Origin: Candidatus Cloacimonadota bacterium
GTDB taxonomy: Bacteria > Cloacimonadota > Cloacimonadia > JGIOTU-2
Direction of reading: 5' to 3'
Assembly (NCBI GenBank): GCA_021160355.1
Contig: JAGHCS010000034.1
Span: 1 to 5,209, forward strand
Length of the DNA stretch: 5,209 bases
Position numbers and translations under genes: made by a program. Below are positions 1-5,209 of the stretch, in pieces (the first letter of the stretch is position 1; each line of letters opens with the position of its first letter). The notes beneath the pieces were generated by a model that searched no databases, was not told the DNA's origin, and saw only the letters and a program-made list of their open reading frames with translations.

Positions 1-721
1 ATGCCAGATATGCAACTGCACTTGCGAACTCGTGCGGTAAACCGATCCTTCCCATGGGAATAGTACGCTCGATCGTTTCATAAAAATCTTCGACAGATCC
101 CTTGCCGTTTTCTTCATATGATCTCGCTAGGTTCACTACTCTTTGGGTCATTGTATATCCGGGACATACTGCATTGACTGTTATACCATCCTTGGCAACC
201 TGATTTGAAAGTGATTTGGTAAATCCGATCACACCAGATCTCGATGTATTCGAAAGGATCAGATTATCGATAGGTTGTTTCACAGATACTGAGGTGATGT
301 TAATGATCCTGCCCCACTGCTGTTTTTTCATGAAAGGAATCACTTTATAACACAGTGTTATTGTACTCATGAGATTCAATTCGACTGCTTCCCGATAATC
401 ATCAGGCGTAAAATCTTCAAACATTCCTGCAGGAGGACCTCCGGCATTGCATACGAGAATATCTATCGTGCCGAATTCTTTTATTATCGCATCAATTGCT
501 TTATTAATCTGCTCCTGGCTAGTAACATCAAGCTGGAGTGACATGATCTCGGCACCGGTTCTATACTCTATATCTGCCTTTGCTTTTATAAGTTCATCTT
601 CATCCCTCGCACAGATAATGACTTTCGCACCTTCCTGAGCAAGTTGGAGTGCCACTGCTTTACCAAGCCCTTTACTCGATGCAGAGACAAATGCGATCTT
701 ATCTTTTATTCCTAGGTACAT
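1..721 (-). CDS. SDR-family oxidoreductase (3-oxoacyl-ACP reductase-like), 3' end outside the window
   Basis: This is a short-chain dehydrogenase/reductase with a Rossmann fold, probably a cytosolic NAD(P)H-dependent reductase or dehydrogenase of unknown substrate. The visible 240 residues run M1-A240, and classical SDRs have about 250-265, so only a short C-terminus is missing at the left edge. The nucleotide-binding glycine motif is S13-A-S-S-K-G-L-G20. Lys17 and Arg39 after strand 2 suggest NADP(H), by inference. D65-V follows strand 3, N92-A-G-G is the structural NAG motif, N116 is the helix-4 Asn, and P187-G-Y is the PG motif. Ser144 sits at the catalytic serine position, but the YxxxK pair is replaced by Ser157 and Arg161. 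The start is ATG at 721, 12 nt after the aminotransferase stop. That stop (734-736) is in the same frame, so no longer start is possible, and the ribosome binding site is weak. The spacing suggests translational coupling with the upstream aminotransferase. The SDR fold is secure; the reaction is not. Confidence 0.9.
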   Translation of the reverse strand, partial: MYLGIKDKIAFVSASSKGLGKAVALQLAQEGAKVIICARDEDELIKAKADIEYRTGAEIMSLQLDVTSQEQINKAIDAIIKEFGTIDILVCNAGGPPAGMFEDFTPDDYREAVELNLMSTITLCYKVIPFMKKQQWGRIINITSVSVKQPIDNLILSNTSRSGVIGFTKSLSNQVAKDGITVNAVCPGYTMTQRVVNLARSYEENGKGSVEDFYETIERTIPMGRIGLPHEFASAVAYLA

Positions 722-733
722 AATTATATATCT

Positions 734-1954
734 TTATATTTGATCCTTAATACAAGCAGAGAGCCGCTTTACTGCTTCAGCTAATTGCGCTTCGGTTGCG
801 TATGAGAAGTTTATACGCATGTGGTTTTTGCTTGGATTTTCACCATAAAAAACCTCACCCGGAACAAAAGCAACCTTGAATTTTATCGCTTCGTAAAATA
901 GTTCTTTTGTATCGATATGTTCCGGAACCGTTACCCACAAGAATAATCCACCTTCCGGTTTCGTCCATGAGACCCCTGTCTCTTCAGGGAAGCACTCTTC
1001 CATCGTATCCATGAATACTTCGAGTTTTTTTCTATAATATTTGATACACTTTTCAATATGCGAGTTGAAGTTCATCTCAGTGAGAAAAGCAGTGCAAAGA
1101 TCCTGGTTGTATTTCGGGGTGTTGAGCACATTTCCCTCTTTGATGTTCGTCATTTTCTGTATCACTTCCGGTGCACCGATGTTATATCCTACCCTCATTC
1201 CGGGGCAGAAGAGCTTGGAGAAGGTAAAAAGTCCAATAACATTATTCCCTTTTCTCTGCTGATCAAGGTATAATAACGATGGAATGGATTCGCCGTAATA
1301 TCGCAAATCTCTGTATGGGCTATCCTCGATGATGGGAATATCATATTCATAACTCAAGTCGAGGAGTGCAATTCTCTTTTCATAACTCATGGTGATGCCC
1401 GAGGGATTTTGAAAATCCGGTACTACGTATATAAATTTGGGCTTCTTATTTGTTTTTGCCAGTGCAATGATCTTTTCTCTATACCCATCGACATTCGGTC
1501 CATCATCTTCGATATCCACACCGACAAAACCCGGATTCTGAAGCTGGAAAGCCACGATCGCACCAGCAAAGGTCGGACGGTCGATCATAACAATATCTCC
1601 CGGATTAAGGAAAAGCCGTCCGGTTATATCGAGCCCATGCTGACCGGAAGAAGTTATTAGAATATTTTCCCTGGTAATCTCGATATCCTCTCTTTTCATG
1701 AATTGGATAATCGCTTCAATGAGTGTGGACTCACCTCCAATCGGTGTGTACTGCATTATCGTTTCTATGTCTTTTTCAAGTCTATTCTTAGAAGCTATCC
1801 TTGTTTCTTCTTTCAGAAAAATATCAGGTGAGGGCAATCCCCCGGCAAGGGATATGATTTCAGGATCAGTTAACAAACTGAATAATTTACCGATGGAATA
1901 TCCACCGTAATTTTTCATATTTTCGGAAAACTTATACTGCCAGTTATCAACCAT
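734..1954 (-). CDS. PLP-dependent aminotransferase, fold type I (2-aminoadipate/aromatic aminotransferase-like)
   Basis: This is a cytosolic pyridoxal-phosphate aminotransferase of the class I/II group, closest in style to 2-aminoadipate (LysN), kynurenine/AadAT and MocR-type C-terminal domains. At 406 residues it is the normal length for a stand-alone enzyme, and it has no N-terminal winged-helix domain. Visible motifs in order are: A37-G-G-L-P near the N-terminus (substrate loop); Y69-T-P-I-G-G; S102-S-G-Q-H-G-L-D around the PLP phosphate site; N183 in Q-N-P-S-G; D211 and Y214 in E-D-S-P-Y, contacting the PLP pyridine N and O3'; K247 in F-S-K-L-F-C-P-G, the Schiff-base lysine; R254 in G-M-R-V-G-Y; and R380 in M-R-I-N-F, which binds the substrate carboxylate. 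All key residues are present, so it should be active. The ATG at 1954 is preceded by AAAGG at 1962-1966 (minus strand) with a 7-nt spacer. It lies 12 nt upstream of the SDR gene, so the two form an operon. Substrate preference (2-aminoadipate, branched-chain or aromatic amino acid) cannot be read from the sequence. Confidence 0.95.
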   Translation of the reverse strand: MVDNWQYKFSENMKNYGGYSIGKLFSLLTDPEIISLAGGLPSPDIFLKEETRIASKNRLEKDIETIMQYTPIGGESTLIEAIIQFMKREDIEITRENILITSSGQHGLDITGRLFLNPGDIVMIDRPTFAGAIVAFQLQNPGFVGVDIEDDGPNVDGYREKIIALAKTNKKPKFIYVVPDFQNPSGITMSYEKRIALLDLSYEYDIPIIEDSPYRDLRYYGESIPSLLYLDQQRKGNNVIGLFTFSKLFCPGMRVGYNIGAPEVIQKMTNIKEGNVLNTPKYNQDLCTAFLTEMNFNSHIEKCIKYYRKKLEVFMDTMEECFPEETGVSWTKPEGGLFLWVTVPEHIDTKELFYEAIKFKVAFVPGEVFYGENPSKNHMRINFSYATEAQLAEAVKRLSACIKDQI

Positions 1955-2007
1955 CTTTCTACCTTTCTATCATTTTCGTAAGATAATTATTCATAAGCAA
2001 ATAACTC

Positions 2008-2119
2008 ACCACAGAGAACTTATTGGTTTATAATTAGACTATCAATCTTTATTTCTAATATCTTCTCTACATGCCACGGCGTATCAGCCAGCTGGCTGAG
2101 GAGACGTGTTCTTTGTGGT
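2008..2119. repeat. Intergenic repeat-like block bounded by 12-nt inverted repeats and containing a perfect palindrome
   Basis: ACCACAGAGAAC at 2008-2019 and GTTCTTTGTGGT at 2108-2119 are inverted copies of each other with one mismatch. They enclose about 88 bp that includes a 16-nt perfect palindrome close to the right end. The block fills most of the 181-bp gap between the 414-codon gene (stop 16 nt to the right) and the aminotransferase. I see no ORF in it and no flanking direct repeat. From memory, similar 'ACCACAGAGAAC' and 'GCCAGCTGGC' pieces recur between genes in several repeat-rich bacterial genomes, so this is probably a dispersed intergenic repeat. Its copy number cannot be judged from one window. 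Confidence 0.45.
2084..2099. repeat. 16-nt perfect palindrome TCAGCCAGCTGGCTGA
   Basis: The sequence equals its own reverse complement, giving a potential 8-bp cruciform or a tight RNA hairpin. Beyond symmetric 5-nt internal loops (2079-2083 and 2100-2104), CACG at 2075-2078 and CGTG at 2105-2108 extend the pairing. On the minus strand it lies about 37 nt past the stop of the 414-codon gene. No U-run follows it in that direction, so it is not a classical intrinsic terminator. It could still stabilise an mRNA 3' end or separate expression of the two flanking genes. Confidence 0.6.
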
Positions 2120-2135
2120 TTTTCTATATTCATTC

Positions 2136-3380
2136 TCAATACGATGCGCCACCGAAGATCACTTTAATGCCTTTCTTCATGAATGCTTTACCATCTTTTG
2201 TTGCACGGAGTGCTTTATAAAAAATAACATCACCGATTTTATCTGCAACAGCATCTCGTTCGTCTTCTGGCAGGAAATATGCTTCCATTGTATCGAGTTC
2301 ACGAGCTGTGCCATCGCTTTCATATTTGAATGTCATGTTCGTGCCGCTTTCCAGAACCTTGAATGCATTATCTGTCCAGTTGAAACCAGCCATTCCAAGA
2401 TCCGGATTAATGTATATGTGTGCTGCGAGACTGACACCCTTGATGCCGCTCTCTTTCAGTTCTTTTGCACATTGAATGAATGTTTCCGCAGTAGCTCCAT
2501 TGCCGATATTTATTTCATAGAGTGGAGAAGTACCGTCTTCTCTTAGATATTCCTTCATGATATTCAGCAGCATCCTGAACTGCATGGTATTTTGAGTAGA
2601 AAGCAGCATTGAAATCTTGATATGAAGATTTGGAATATCTCTGCCATAATAACAAATGGCGATGATCGTACTCCAGCTCGGATTGAGAAAGAAATCTGCA
2701 CCGGTGGCTAAAGCGGTTCGAGTGATACCGTCCAGATAAACAAGATGGTTATTATTTGCAACTTCGATACCTCCAAAGTTTCCGAAAAAAGTGCCCTGGT
2801 TCTTCAGAGTCAAAGCGGACATACCATTTCCCACATCAGCTCGTTCAAATGTAGCTCCGGTCACTTTTTCAAGCTCAAGGAATCTACTCTCGGGTTGAGG
2901 AATCCCAATAAGATTCGTACTGCAGAATTTGGATGCCTTCATGATATTCTCAGACATCATAAGAGTCGCCATCAAATCACCATTATAAACATAATTATCA
3001 GTTAGCGCAACGACCGAGATAAACTCGGAGGGAACAAAACAGGGTTCATCAGAAGATGCACTTTCTGCGATACGCTTCATTGCATGATGCGTAACCTTCG
3101 CTCCCTGCCAGCCGGAAACCTGTGCTGTTGCAATGCCATAATTGTCATTATATGAGATGTCATTCTCTACTTCAAAATCCTCGATCTTTGGAAATTTTTT
3201 CACAAGCATTTCCGCATCTTCGATCATTGCACCGAATCCTTTTTCTGCAAGGATGCGTTTTCTTGTTTCGAAATTTCTCATCTCTTTGATGGTTTCAACT
3301 ATCTCTCTCGCACCTCCATGGTACTCTTTGAGGGCGTCAATTGCTTTCATCTCATTCTCTGATAATAAATTGTACTGCAT
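2136..3380 (-). CDS. Unrecognised conserved-looking cytosolic protein of 414 residues
   Basis: I do not recognise this protein. It is a complete soluble-looking protein with no signal peptide and no clear membrane segment, ending in TGA. Residues 1-65 are helical and charged, with a G22-G-A-R motif and K/R/E-rich stretches. Distinctive segments are W91-Q-G-A-K-V-T-H-H (tandem His98-His99), D181-V-G-N-G-M, a glycine/asparagine patch G200-N-F-G-G followed by N209-N-N-H-L-V-Y-L-D-G, N233-P-S-W-S, N291-I-G-N-G-A-T-A-E-T and the C-terminal V407-I-F-G-G-A-S-Y. Hydrophobic strands alternating with amphipathic helices after about residue 210 would fit an alpha/beta enzyme such as a TIM barrel, but that is inference. 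No P-loop, Rossmann motif, PLP lysine motif or Fe-S cysteine cluster is evident. AAGGAG at 3387-3392 with a 6-nt spacer makes the ATG at 3380 convincing. It lies 181 bp upstream of the aminotransferase on the same strand, so a shared amino-acid pathway is possible. Confidence 0.85.
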   Translation of the reverse strand: MQYNLLSENEMKAIDALKEYHGGAREIVETIKEMRNFETRKRILAEKGFGAMIEDAEMLVKKFPKIEDFEVENDISYNDNYGIATAQVSGWQGAKVTHHAMKRIAESASSDEPCFVPSEFISVVALTDNYVYNGDLMATLMMSENIMKASKFCSTNLIGIPQPESRFLELEKVTGATFERADVGNGMSALTLKNQGTFFGNFGGIEVANNNHLVYLDGITRTALATGADFFLNPSWSTIIAICYYGRDIPNLHIKISMLLSTQNTMQFRMLLNIMKEYLREDGTSPLYEINIGNGATAETFIQCAKELKESGIKGVSLAAHIYINPDLGMAGFNWTDNAFKVLESGTNMTFKYESDGTARELDTMEAYFLPEDERDAVADKIGDVIFYKALRATKDGKAFMKKGIKVIFGGASY

Positions 3381-3386
3381 TATGGG

Positions 3387-3392
3387 CTCCTT
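3387..3392 (-). promoter_or_regulatory. Strong Shine-Dalgarno site AAGGAG for the 414-codon gene
   Basis: AAGGAG lies 6 nt before the ATG at 3380 on the minus strand and fixes that start. It is the best ribosome binding site in the window. The aminotransferase has only AAAGG, and the SDR has no clear site. Confidence 0.8.
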
Positions 3393-3441
3393 TTTTAATT
3401 TATTATAATTTATATAACTAATTTTTACTCCTGTTTTTTAT

Positions 3442-3459
3442 TTATTATTGTAATAATAA
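3442..3459. promoter_or_regulatory. AT-rich inverted repeat upstream of the 414-codon gene (possible operator)
   Basis: TTATTATT at 3442-3449 and AATAATAA at 3452-3459 form perfect 8-nt arms around a GT centre, 62 nt upstream of the 414-codon start. On the minus strand a weak promoter pair overlaps it: TTGAAG (3473-3478), a 17-nt spacer, then TATTAC (3450-3455). Another possible -10, TATAAT, lies at 3402-3407 but has no good -35. Such AT-rich symmetry also arises by chance in low-complexity DNA, so the operator reading is weak. Confidence 0.25.
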
Positions 3460-3548
3460 CTCACAATTTACACTTCAACAGGAATAAAAAAATTTTAGAA
3501 TGAAAAACACTAATTGTTTTTGATATGGCTTATATCCTATGTCAAGAA

Positions 3549-3562
3549 AAATTGATTGCTTA
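3549..3562 (+). repeat. Left 14-nt direct repeat (candidate target-site duplication)
   Basis: AAATTGATTGCTTA here is identical to 3848-3861 and directly abuts the left terminal inverted repeat, which begins at 3563. A perfect repeat touching both element ends is what target-site duplication on insertion leaves behind. Confidence 0.75.
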
Positions 3563-3593
3563 CACGCATACCCCCAAAATTTTTCAAAATGAT
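3563..3593 (+). repeat. Left terminal inverted repeat of the MITE-like element
   Basis: It starts CACGCATACCCCC, continues AAAAT, a T-run and C, and ends AAAATGAT. It pairs imperfectly with the right end. Confidence 0.7.
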
Positions 3594-3675
3594 GGTATTT
3601 TTAACTAAACGATCGAAATATGCTTATCCAAAAGCTAAGAAATACAACATACTTATCTATACTAAAACGCTGCCA

Positions 3676-3719
3676 CACTGAGGTTCTCGAAGTGCGACAA
3701 ACCTTCGACAGGCTCAGGG
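3676..3719. repeat. REP-like pair of inverted short repeats inside the element
   Basis: CACTGAGGTTCTCGAAGTG at 3676-3694 and CCTTCGACAGGCTCAGGG at 3702-3719 are inverted versions of one motif, TTCGA(G/C)A..CTCAG, seven bases apart. Each copy folds on its own as a small hairpin with a two-base bulge: CACT/AGTG plus GAG/CTC in the first, CCT/AGG plus GA/TC in the second. Sequences resembling 'CTTCGACAGGCTCAGG' are, from memory, common dispersed intergenic repeats in many bacterial genomes. Inverted pairing of this kind is typical of BIME/REP arrangements. Confidence 0.6.
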
Positions 3720-3726
3720 GGACAAC

Positions 3727-3758
3727 AGCAAAGGTTGATAAAATTTACCGTTTTTGCT
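3727..3758. repeat. Bulged hairpin AGCAAAGGT...ACC...TTTGCT
   Basis: AGCAAA at 3727-3732 and GGT at 3733-3735 can pair with TTTGCT at 3753-3758 and ACC at 3747-3749. This leaves a 3-nt bulge on the right arm and an 11-nt AT-rich loop. It lies within the MITE-like element, next to the REP-like pair. No T-run follows on the plus strand, so I do not call it a terminator. Confidence 0.35.
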
Positions 3759-3817
3759 AAAATTAATTTTCCGCTCTCTAATTCCCGAAAACCCCTTATT
3801 CATAGACCATAGAGAAT

Positions 3818-3847
3818 ATCATTGAATGATTTTGGGGGGTATGCCTG
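3818..3847 (-). repeat. Right terminal inverted repeat of the MITE-like element
   Basis: Read inward on the minus strand it starts CAGGCATACCCCCC, then AAAAT, and ends AATGAT. Its inner part on the plus strand, ATCATTGAATGAT (3818-3830), is itself a palindrome with 6-nt arms, which may be part of a transposase binding site. Confidence 0.7.
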
Positions 3848-3861
3848 AAATTGATTGCTTA
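3848..3861 (+). repeat. Right 14-nt direct repeat (candidate target-site duplication)
   Basis: AAATTGATTGCTTA here is identical to 3549-3562 and in the same orientation, starting immediately after the right inverted repeat ends. Removing the element and one copy would give an uninterrupted intergenic region of about 228 bp. Confidence 0.75.
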
Positions 3862-3907
3862 GCCTACGAGATTCAGTTACATCTTGTAATTCAGCATCCT
3901 AATAATT

Positions 3908-5209
3908 TTAATCCTCTGTATTTTCTGTGTTTATTACCGTTATCCTGCCCTCCATTTTTGCTTCGATCTCTTTTCTTTTCTGACAATAGCTTATAAATAT
4001 TTCAATATCCTTGGGTGCAGCATCGGGATAAACGAGAATGTTAATATTCTTATCAATAAGAAATCCATCTCCTCCATGCAATATATAGTCAGGAAGCGCA
4101 ACCTTATACATCTTACTTTTTTCAAGCGGCTTATCTCCGACCATAACCCGCACAATTCTGTTGTATGGTTCTTTTTGCGGATTATAAGAATATGATGCTC
4201 CTGAGATTTGCAGAAACCGTCCTGCTTTTTCTTCTACAGCCGAAGTGCCATGTTCCAAAAGAGACATAATATCCTCACCAGACATTTCAATCAGGCAAAT
4301 ACGATTTCCGAAAGGAATAAGTGCCATCGCATCCTTTACAGTAAATGGTCCTTCCTGAGCGTCTGCACGAATTCCTCCCCCGTTCAACACAGCAATGTCT
4401 GCTTGAAAATACTCTCTGAAGCTGTCCGTGAGAAGATTCCCAACATTCGTTTCTTTCCATCTGCTTGCGTGATCTGTTGTAATCCCTGCTATGAGAGGTG
4501 ATTTCAGAAAGGCGAGTTCCTCGTTTAGTTTTTCTTCGAGTGCTTGTTGATACTTCTTTTCAAATGCCTTCATAATGGGGTCTGATTCAACATTCTTGTT
4601 AACCGGATACGCCGCGAGAAAAGTAGTGAATGTATCCGCTTCTTTTCTTATATCCAATCGTGCAACCGATCCGATATTTCCGCAAGGTGATATTATTGGT
4701 TTTTTTCCAATATAGGATACTTCGGTAATGGTTTCGGACCGCTCTTCTGTTAAAATTGCATCGATTTCAGGAATATCGTTTAGTAAGCGCTTATTCGTTT
4801 CACTATCGGTTTGTGTAATTGCGATAATGAAATCTACATTTTCATTACCAATCATCCTGATCGTATTCTTCGCTGCTTCAGGAAGTTCAATCTGATGAAT
4901 ATTCTCACTCTGTTTTGTTGTTTCCATGGCATCGGTAAGCCCGATAAAACCAATTCGTATTCCCGATTGCTCCAATATTAGATATTTCGGTAGATCAGCA
5001 TAAGATGTTCCATCCTCTCCAACTAAATTTGATGTGATCCATTGGAAACCAGATTCCTCGATCAATTGCATATTGTTCTCTACTCCGAAATCAAAATCAT
5101 GCTGTCCAAAACTTGCGATATCAACAGGGATACGATTGAATGCTTCAATTTGAGGATGTCCATGATACAGTGCTCCGAACAGAGTACCACCTGCACAGTC
5201 ACCACCAAA
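3908..5209 (-). CDS. 5'-nucleotidase/UshA-like protein with divergent metallophosphoesterase domain, N-terminus outside the window
   Basis: This gene enters from the right edge; 433 C-terminal codons are visible, numbered from Phe1 at 5209. The frame is open past the Met at 5071, so that Met is internal. The family (UshA/YfkN type) hydrolyses nucleotides or other phosphoesters, usually outside the cytoplasm; any signal peptide would lie off the window. The metallophosphoesterase part starts with G3-D-C (metal Asp of the GD motif) and G35-Q-H-D-F-D, which corresponds to GNHEFD. His37 and Asp40, the catalytic dyad positions, are kept, but Asn is Gln36. Farther on, the usual LTH is I131-T-Q133, and the usual GGHxH aligns with T154-E-E-R-S158. 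A helical, Glu/Lys-rich linker (about 215-236) leads to a canonical 5'-nucleotidase C-terminal domain: K252-E-T-N-V-G-N, N276-G-G-G-I-R, P299-F-G-N, S310-G, G330-R-F-L-Q-I-S-G and G379-G-D-G. Family identity is secure. Catalytic activity is uncertain because several metal ligands are missing. No clear terminator follows the TAA at 3908. Confidence 0.92.
   Translation of the reverse strand, partial: FGGDCAGGTLFGALYHGHPQIEAFNRIPVDIASFGQHDFDFGVENNMQLIEESGFQWITSNLVGEDGTSYADLPKYLILEQSGIRIGFIGLTDAMETTKQSENIHQIELPEAAKNTIRMIGNENVDFIIAITQTDSETNKRLLNDIPEIDAILTEERSETITEVSYIGKKPIISPCGNIGSVARLDIRKEADTFTTFLAAYPVNKNVESDPIMKAFEKKYQQALEEKLNEELAFLKSPLIAGITTDHASRWKETNVGNLLTDSFREYFQADIAVLNGGGIRADAQEGPFTVKDAMALIPFGNRICLIEMSGEDIMSLLEHGTSAVEEKAGRFLQISGASYSYNPQKEPYNRIVRVMVGDKPLEKSKMYKVALPDYILHGGDGFLIDKNINILVYPDAAPKDIEIFISYCQKRKEIEAKMEGRITVINTENTED

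Larger units (their letters stand above)
3563..3847. mobile_element. MITE-like non-autonomous insertion of about 285 bp
   Basis: The left end begins CACGCATACCCCC and the right end, read inward on the minus strand, begins CAGGCATACCCCCC. Aligned over 3563-3593 and 3818-3847 the two ends share 26 matching positions with 3 mismatches and 3 gap positions. The pair is enclosed by a perfect 14-nt direct repeat. There is no open frame of about 60 codons or more inside, so transposition would need a transposase supplied elsewhere. The interior holds a REP-like inverted pair (3676-3719) and a bulged hairpin (3727-3758). Fourteen bases is long for a target duplication, although some IS4-type and IS1634-type elements are known to make duplications of that size or longer. 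The transposase family is therefore unassigned. The element sits between the nucleotidase-like gene and the 414-codon gene, about 180 bp upstream of the latter. An alternative is a structured RNA closed by the end-to-end pairing, but the flanking duplication favours an insertion. Confidence 0.7.

Noticed and set aside
734..1954. MocR-type transcription regulator
   Set aside because: The aminotransferase domain resembles those of MocR proteins, but the protein starts directly with the enzyme fold and has no N-terminal winged-helix DNA-binding domain.
2075..2108. Intrinsic terminator for the 414-codon gene
   Set aside because: The palindrome makes a good stem, but no U-tract follows in the minus-strand direction of transcription. 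A T-richer stretch exists only on the plus-strand side, where no gene ends.
2106..2546. Plus-strand open frame of 146 codons
   Set aside because: It is antisense to the convincing 414-codon gene and starts inside the repeat block. Its composition, rich in Phe, Cys, Ile and Ser, is typical of a shadow frame, and it has no good ribosome binding site.
3549..3861. CRISPR array suggested by the repeated 14-mer
   Set aside because: There are only two copies, almost 300 bp apart, flanking inverted repeats. There are no regularly spaced repeats of 24-40 nt.
3877..3889. Terminator hairpin TTACA-TCT-TGTAA downstream of the nucleotidase-like gene
   Set aside because: The stem is only five mostly A/T pairs and no T-run follows on the minus strand, so it is not distinguishable from chance.
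3908..5071. Start of the nucleotidase-like gene at the ATG at 5071
   Set aside because: The frame continues upstream to the window edge through G-G-D-C and G-Q-H-D-F-D, which are core family motifs. The Met is internal.

Overview
The window comes from a bacterium of moderate to low GC. It uses ordinary Shine-Dalgarno sites and standard stop codons, and its intergenic DNA is rich in repeats. All four protein genes lie on the minus strand, so they are transcribed right to left. Nothing here fixes the phylum. The repeat style and gene types would fit an uncultivated, possibly amino-acid-fermenting lineage such as Cloacimonadota, but that is a guess. There are no rRNA or tRNA genes and no CRISPR array.

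Layout in the direction of transcription. The right edge (5209 to 3908) holds a 5'-nucleotidase/UshA-type protein whose N-terminus is cut off by the window. A gene-free stretch follows (3907 to 3381). Most of it is one compact element of about 285 bp (3563-3847) with imperfect terminal inverted repeats of about 30 nt and a perfect 14-nt direct repeat abutting both ends. This is the signature of a non-coding MITE-like insertion, and it carries a small REP-like inverted pair inside. Next comes a 414-codon gene (3380 to 2136) with a strong ribosome binding site, whose product I do not recognise. A 181-bp gap with a second repeat (2119-2008, containing a 16-nt perfect palindrome) separates it from a class I/II PLP aminotransferase (1954 to 734). 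Twelve bases later an SDR-family oxidoreductase starts (721) and runs off the left edge.

The aminotransferase and SDR genes are almost certainly co-transcribed. The 414-residue gene may belong to the same unit. A reasonable but unproven reading is a small amino-acid or keto-acid conversion module: the unknown protein, then transamination, then a reductase or dehydrogenase. The nucleotidase is probably a separate unit.

Two of the recognisable enzymes lack textbook catalytic residues. The SDR has Ser and Arg where the Tyr and Lys of YxxxK should be. The metallophosphoesterase domain of the nucleotidase-like protein has Gln for the GNHE Asn, Gln for the 'TH' His, and no GGHxH motif. Together with the unrecognised 414-residue protein and the MITE-like element, these are the points most worth following up.
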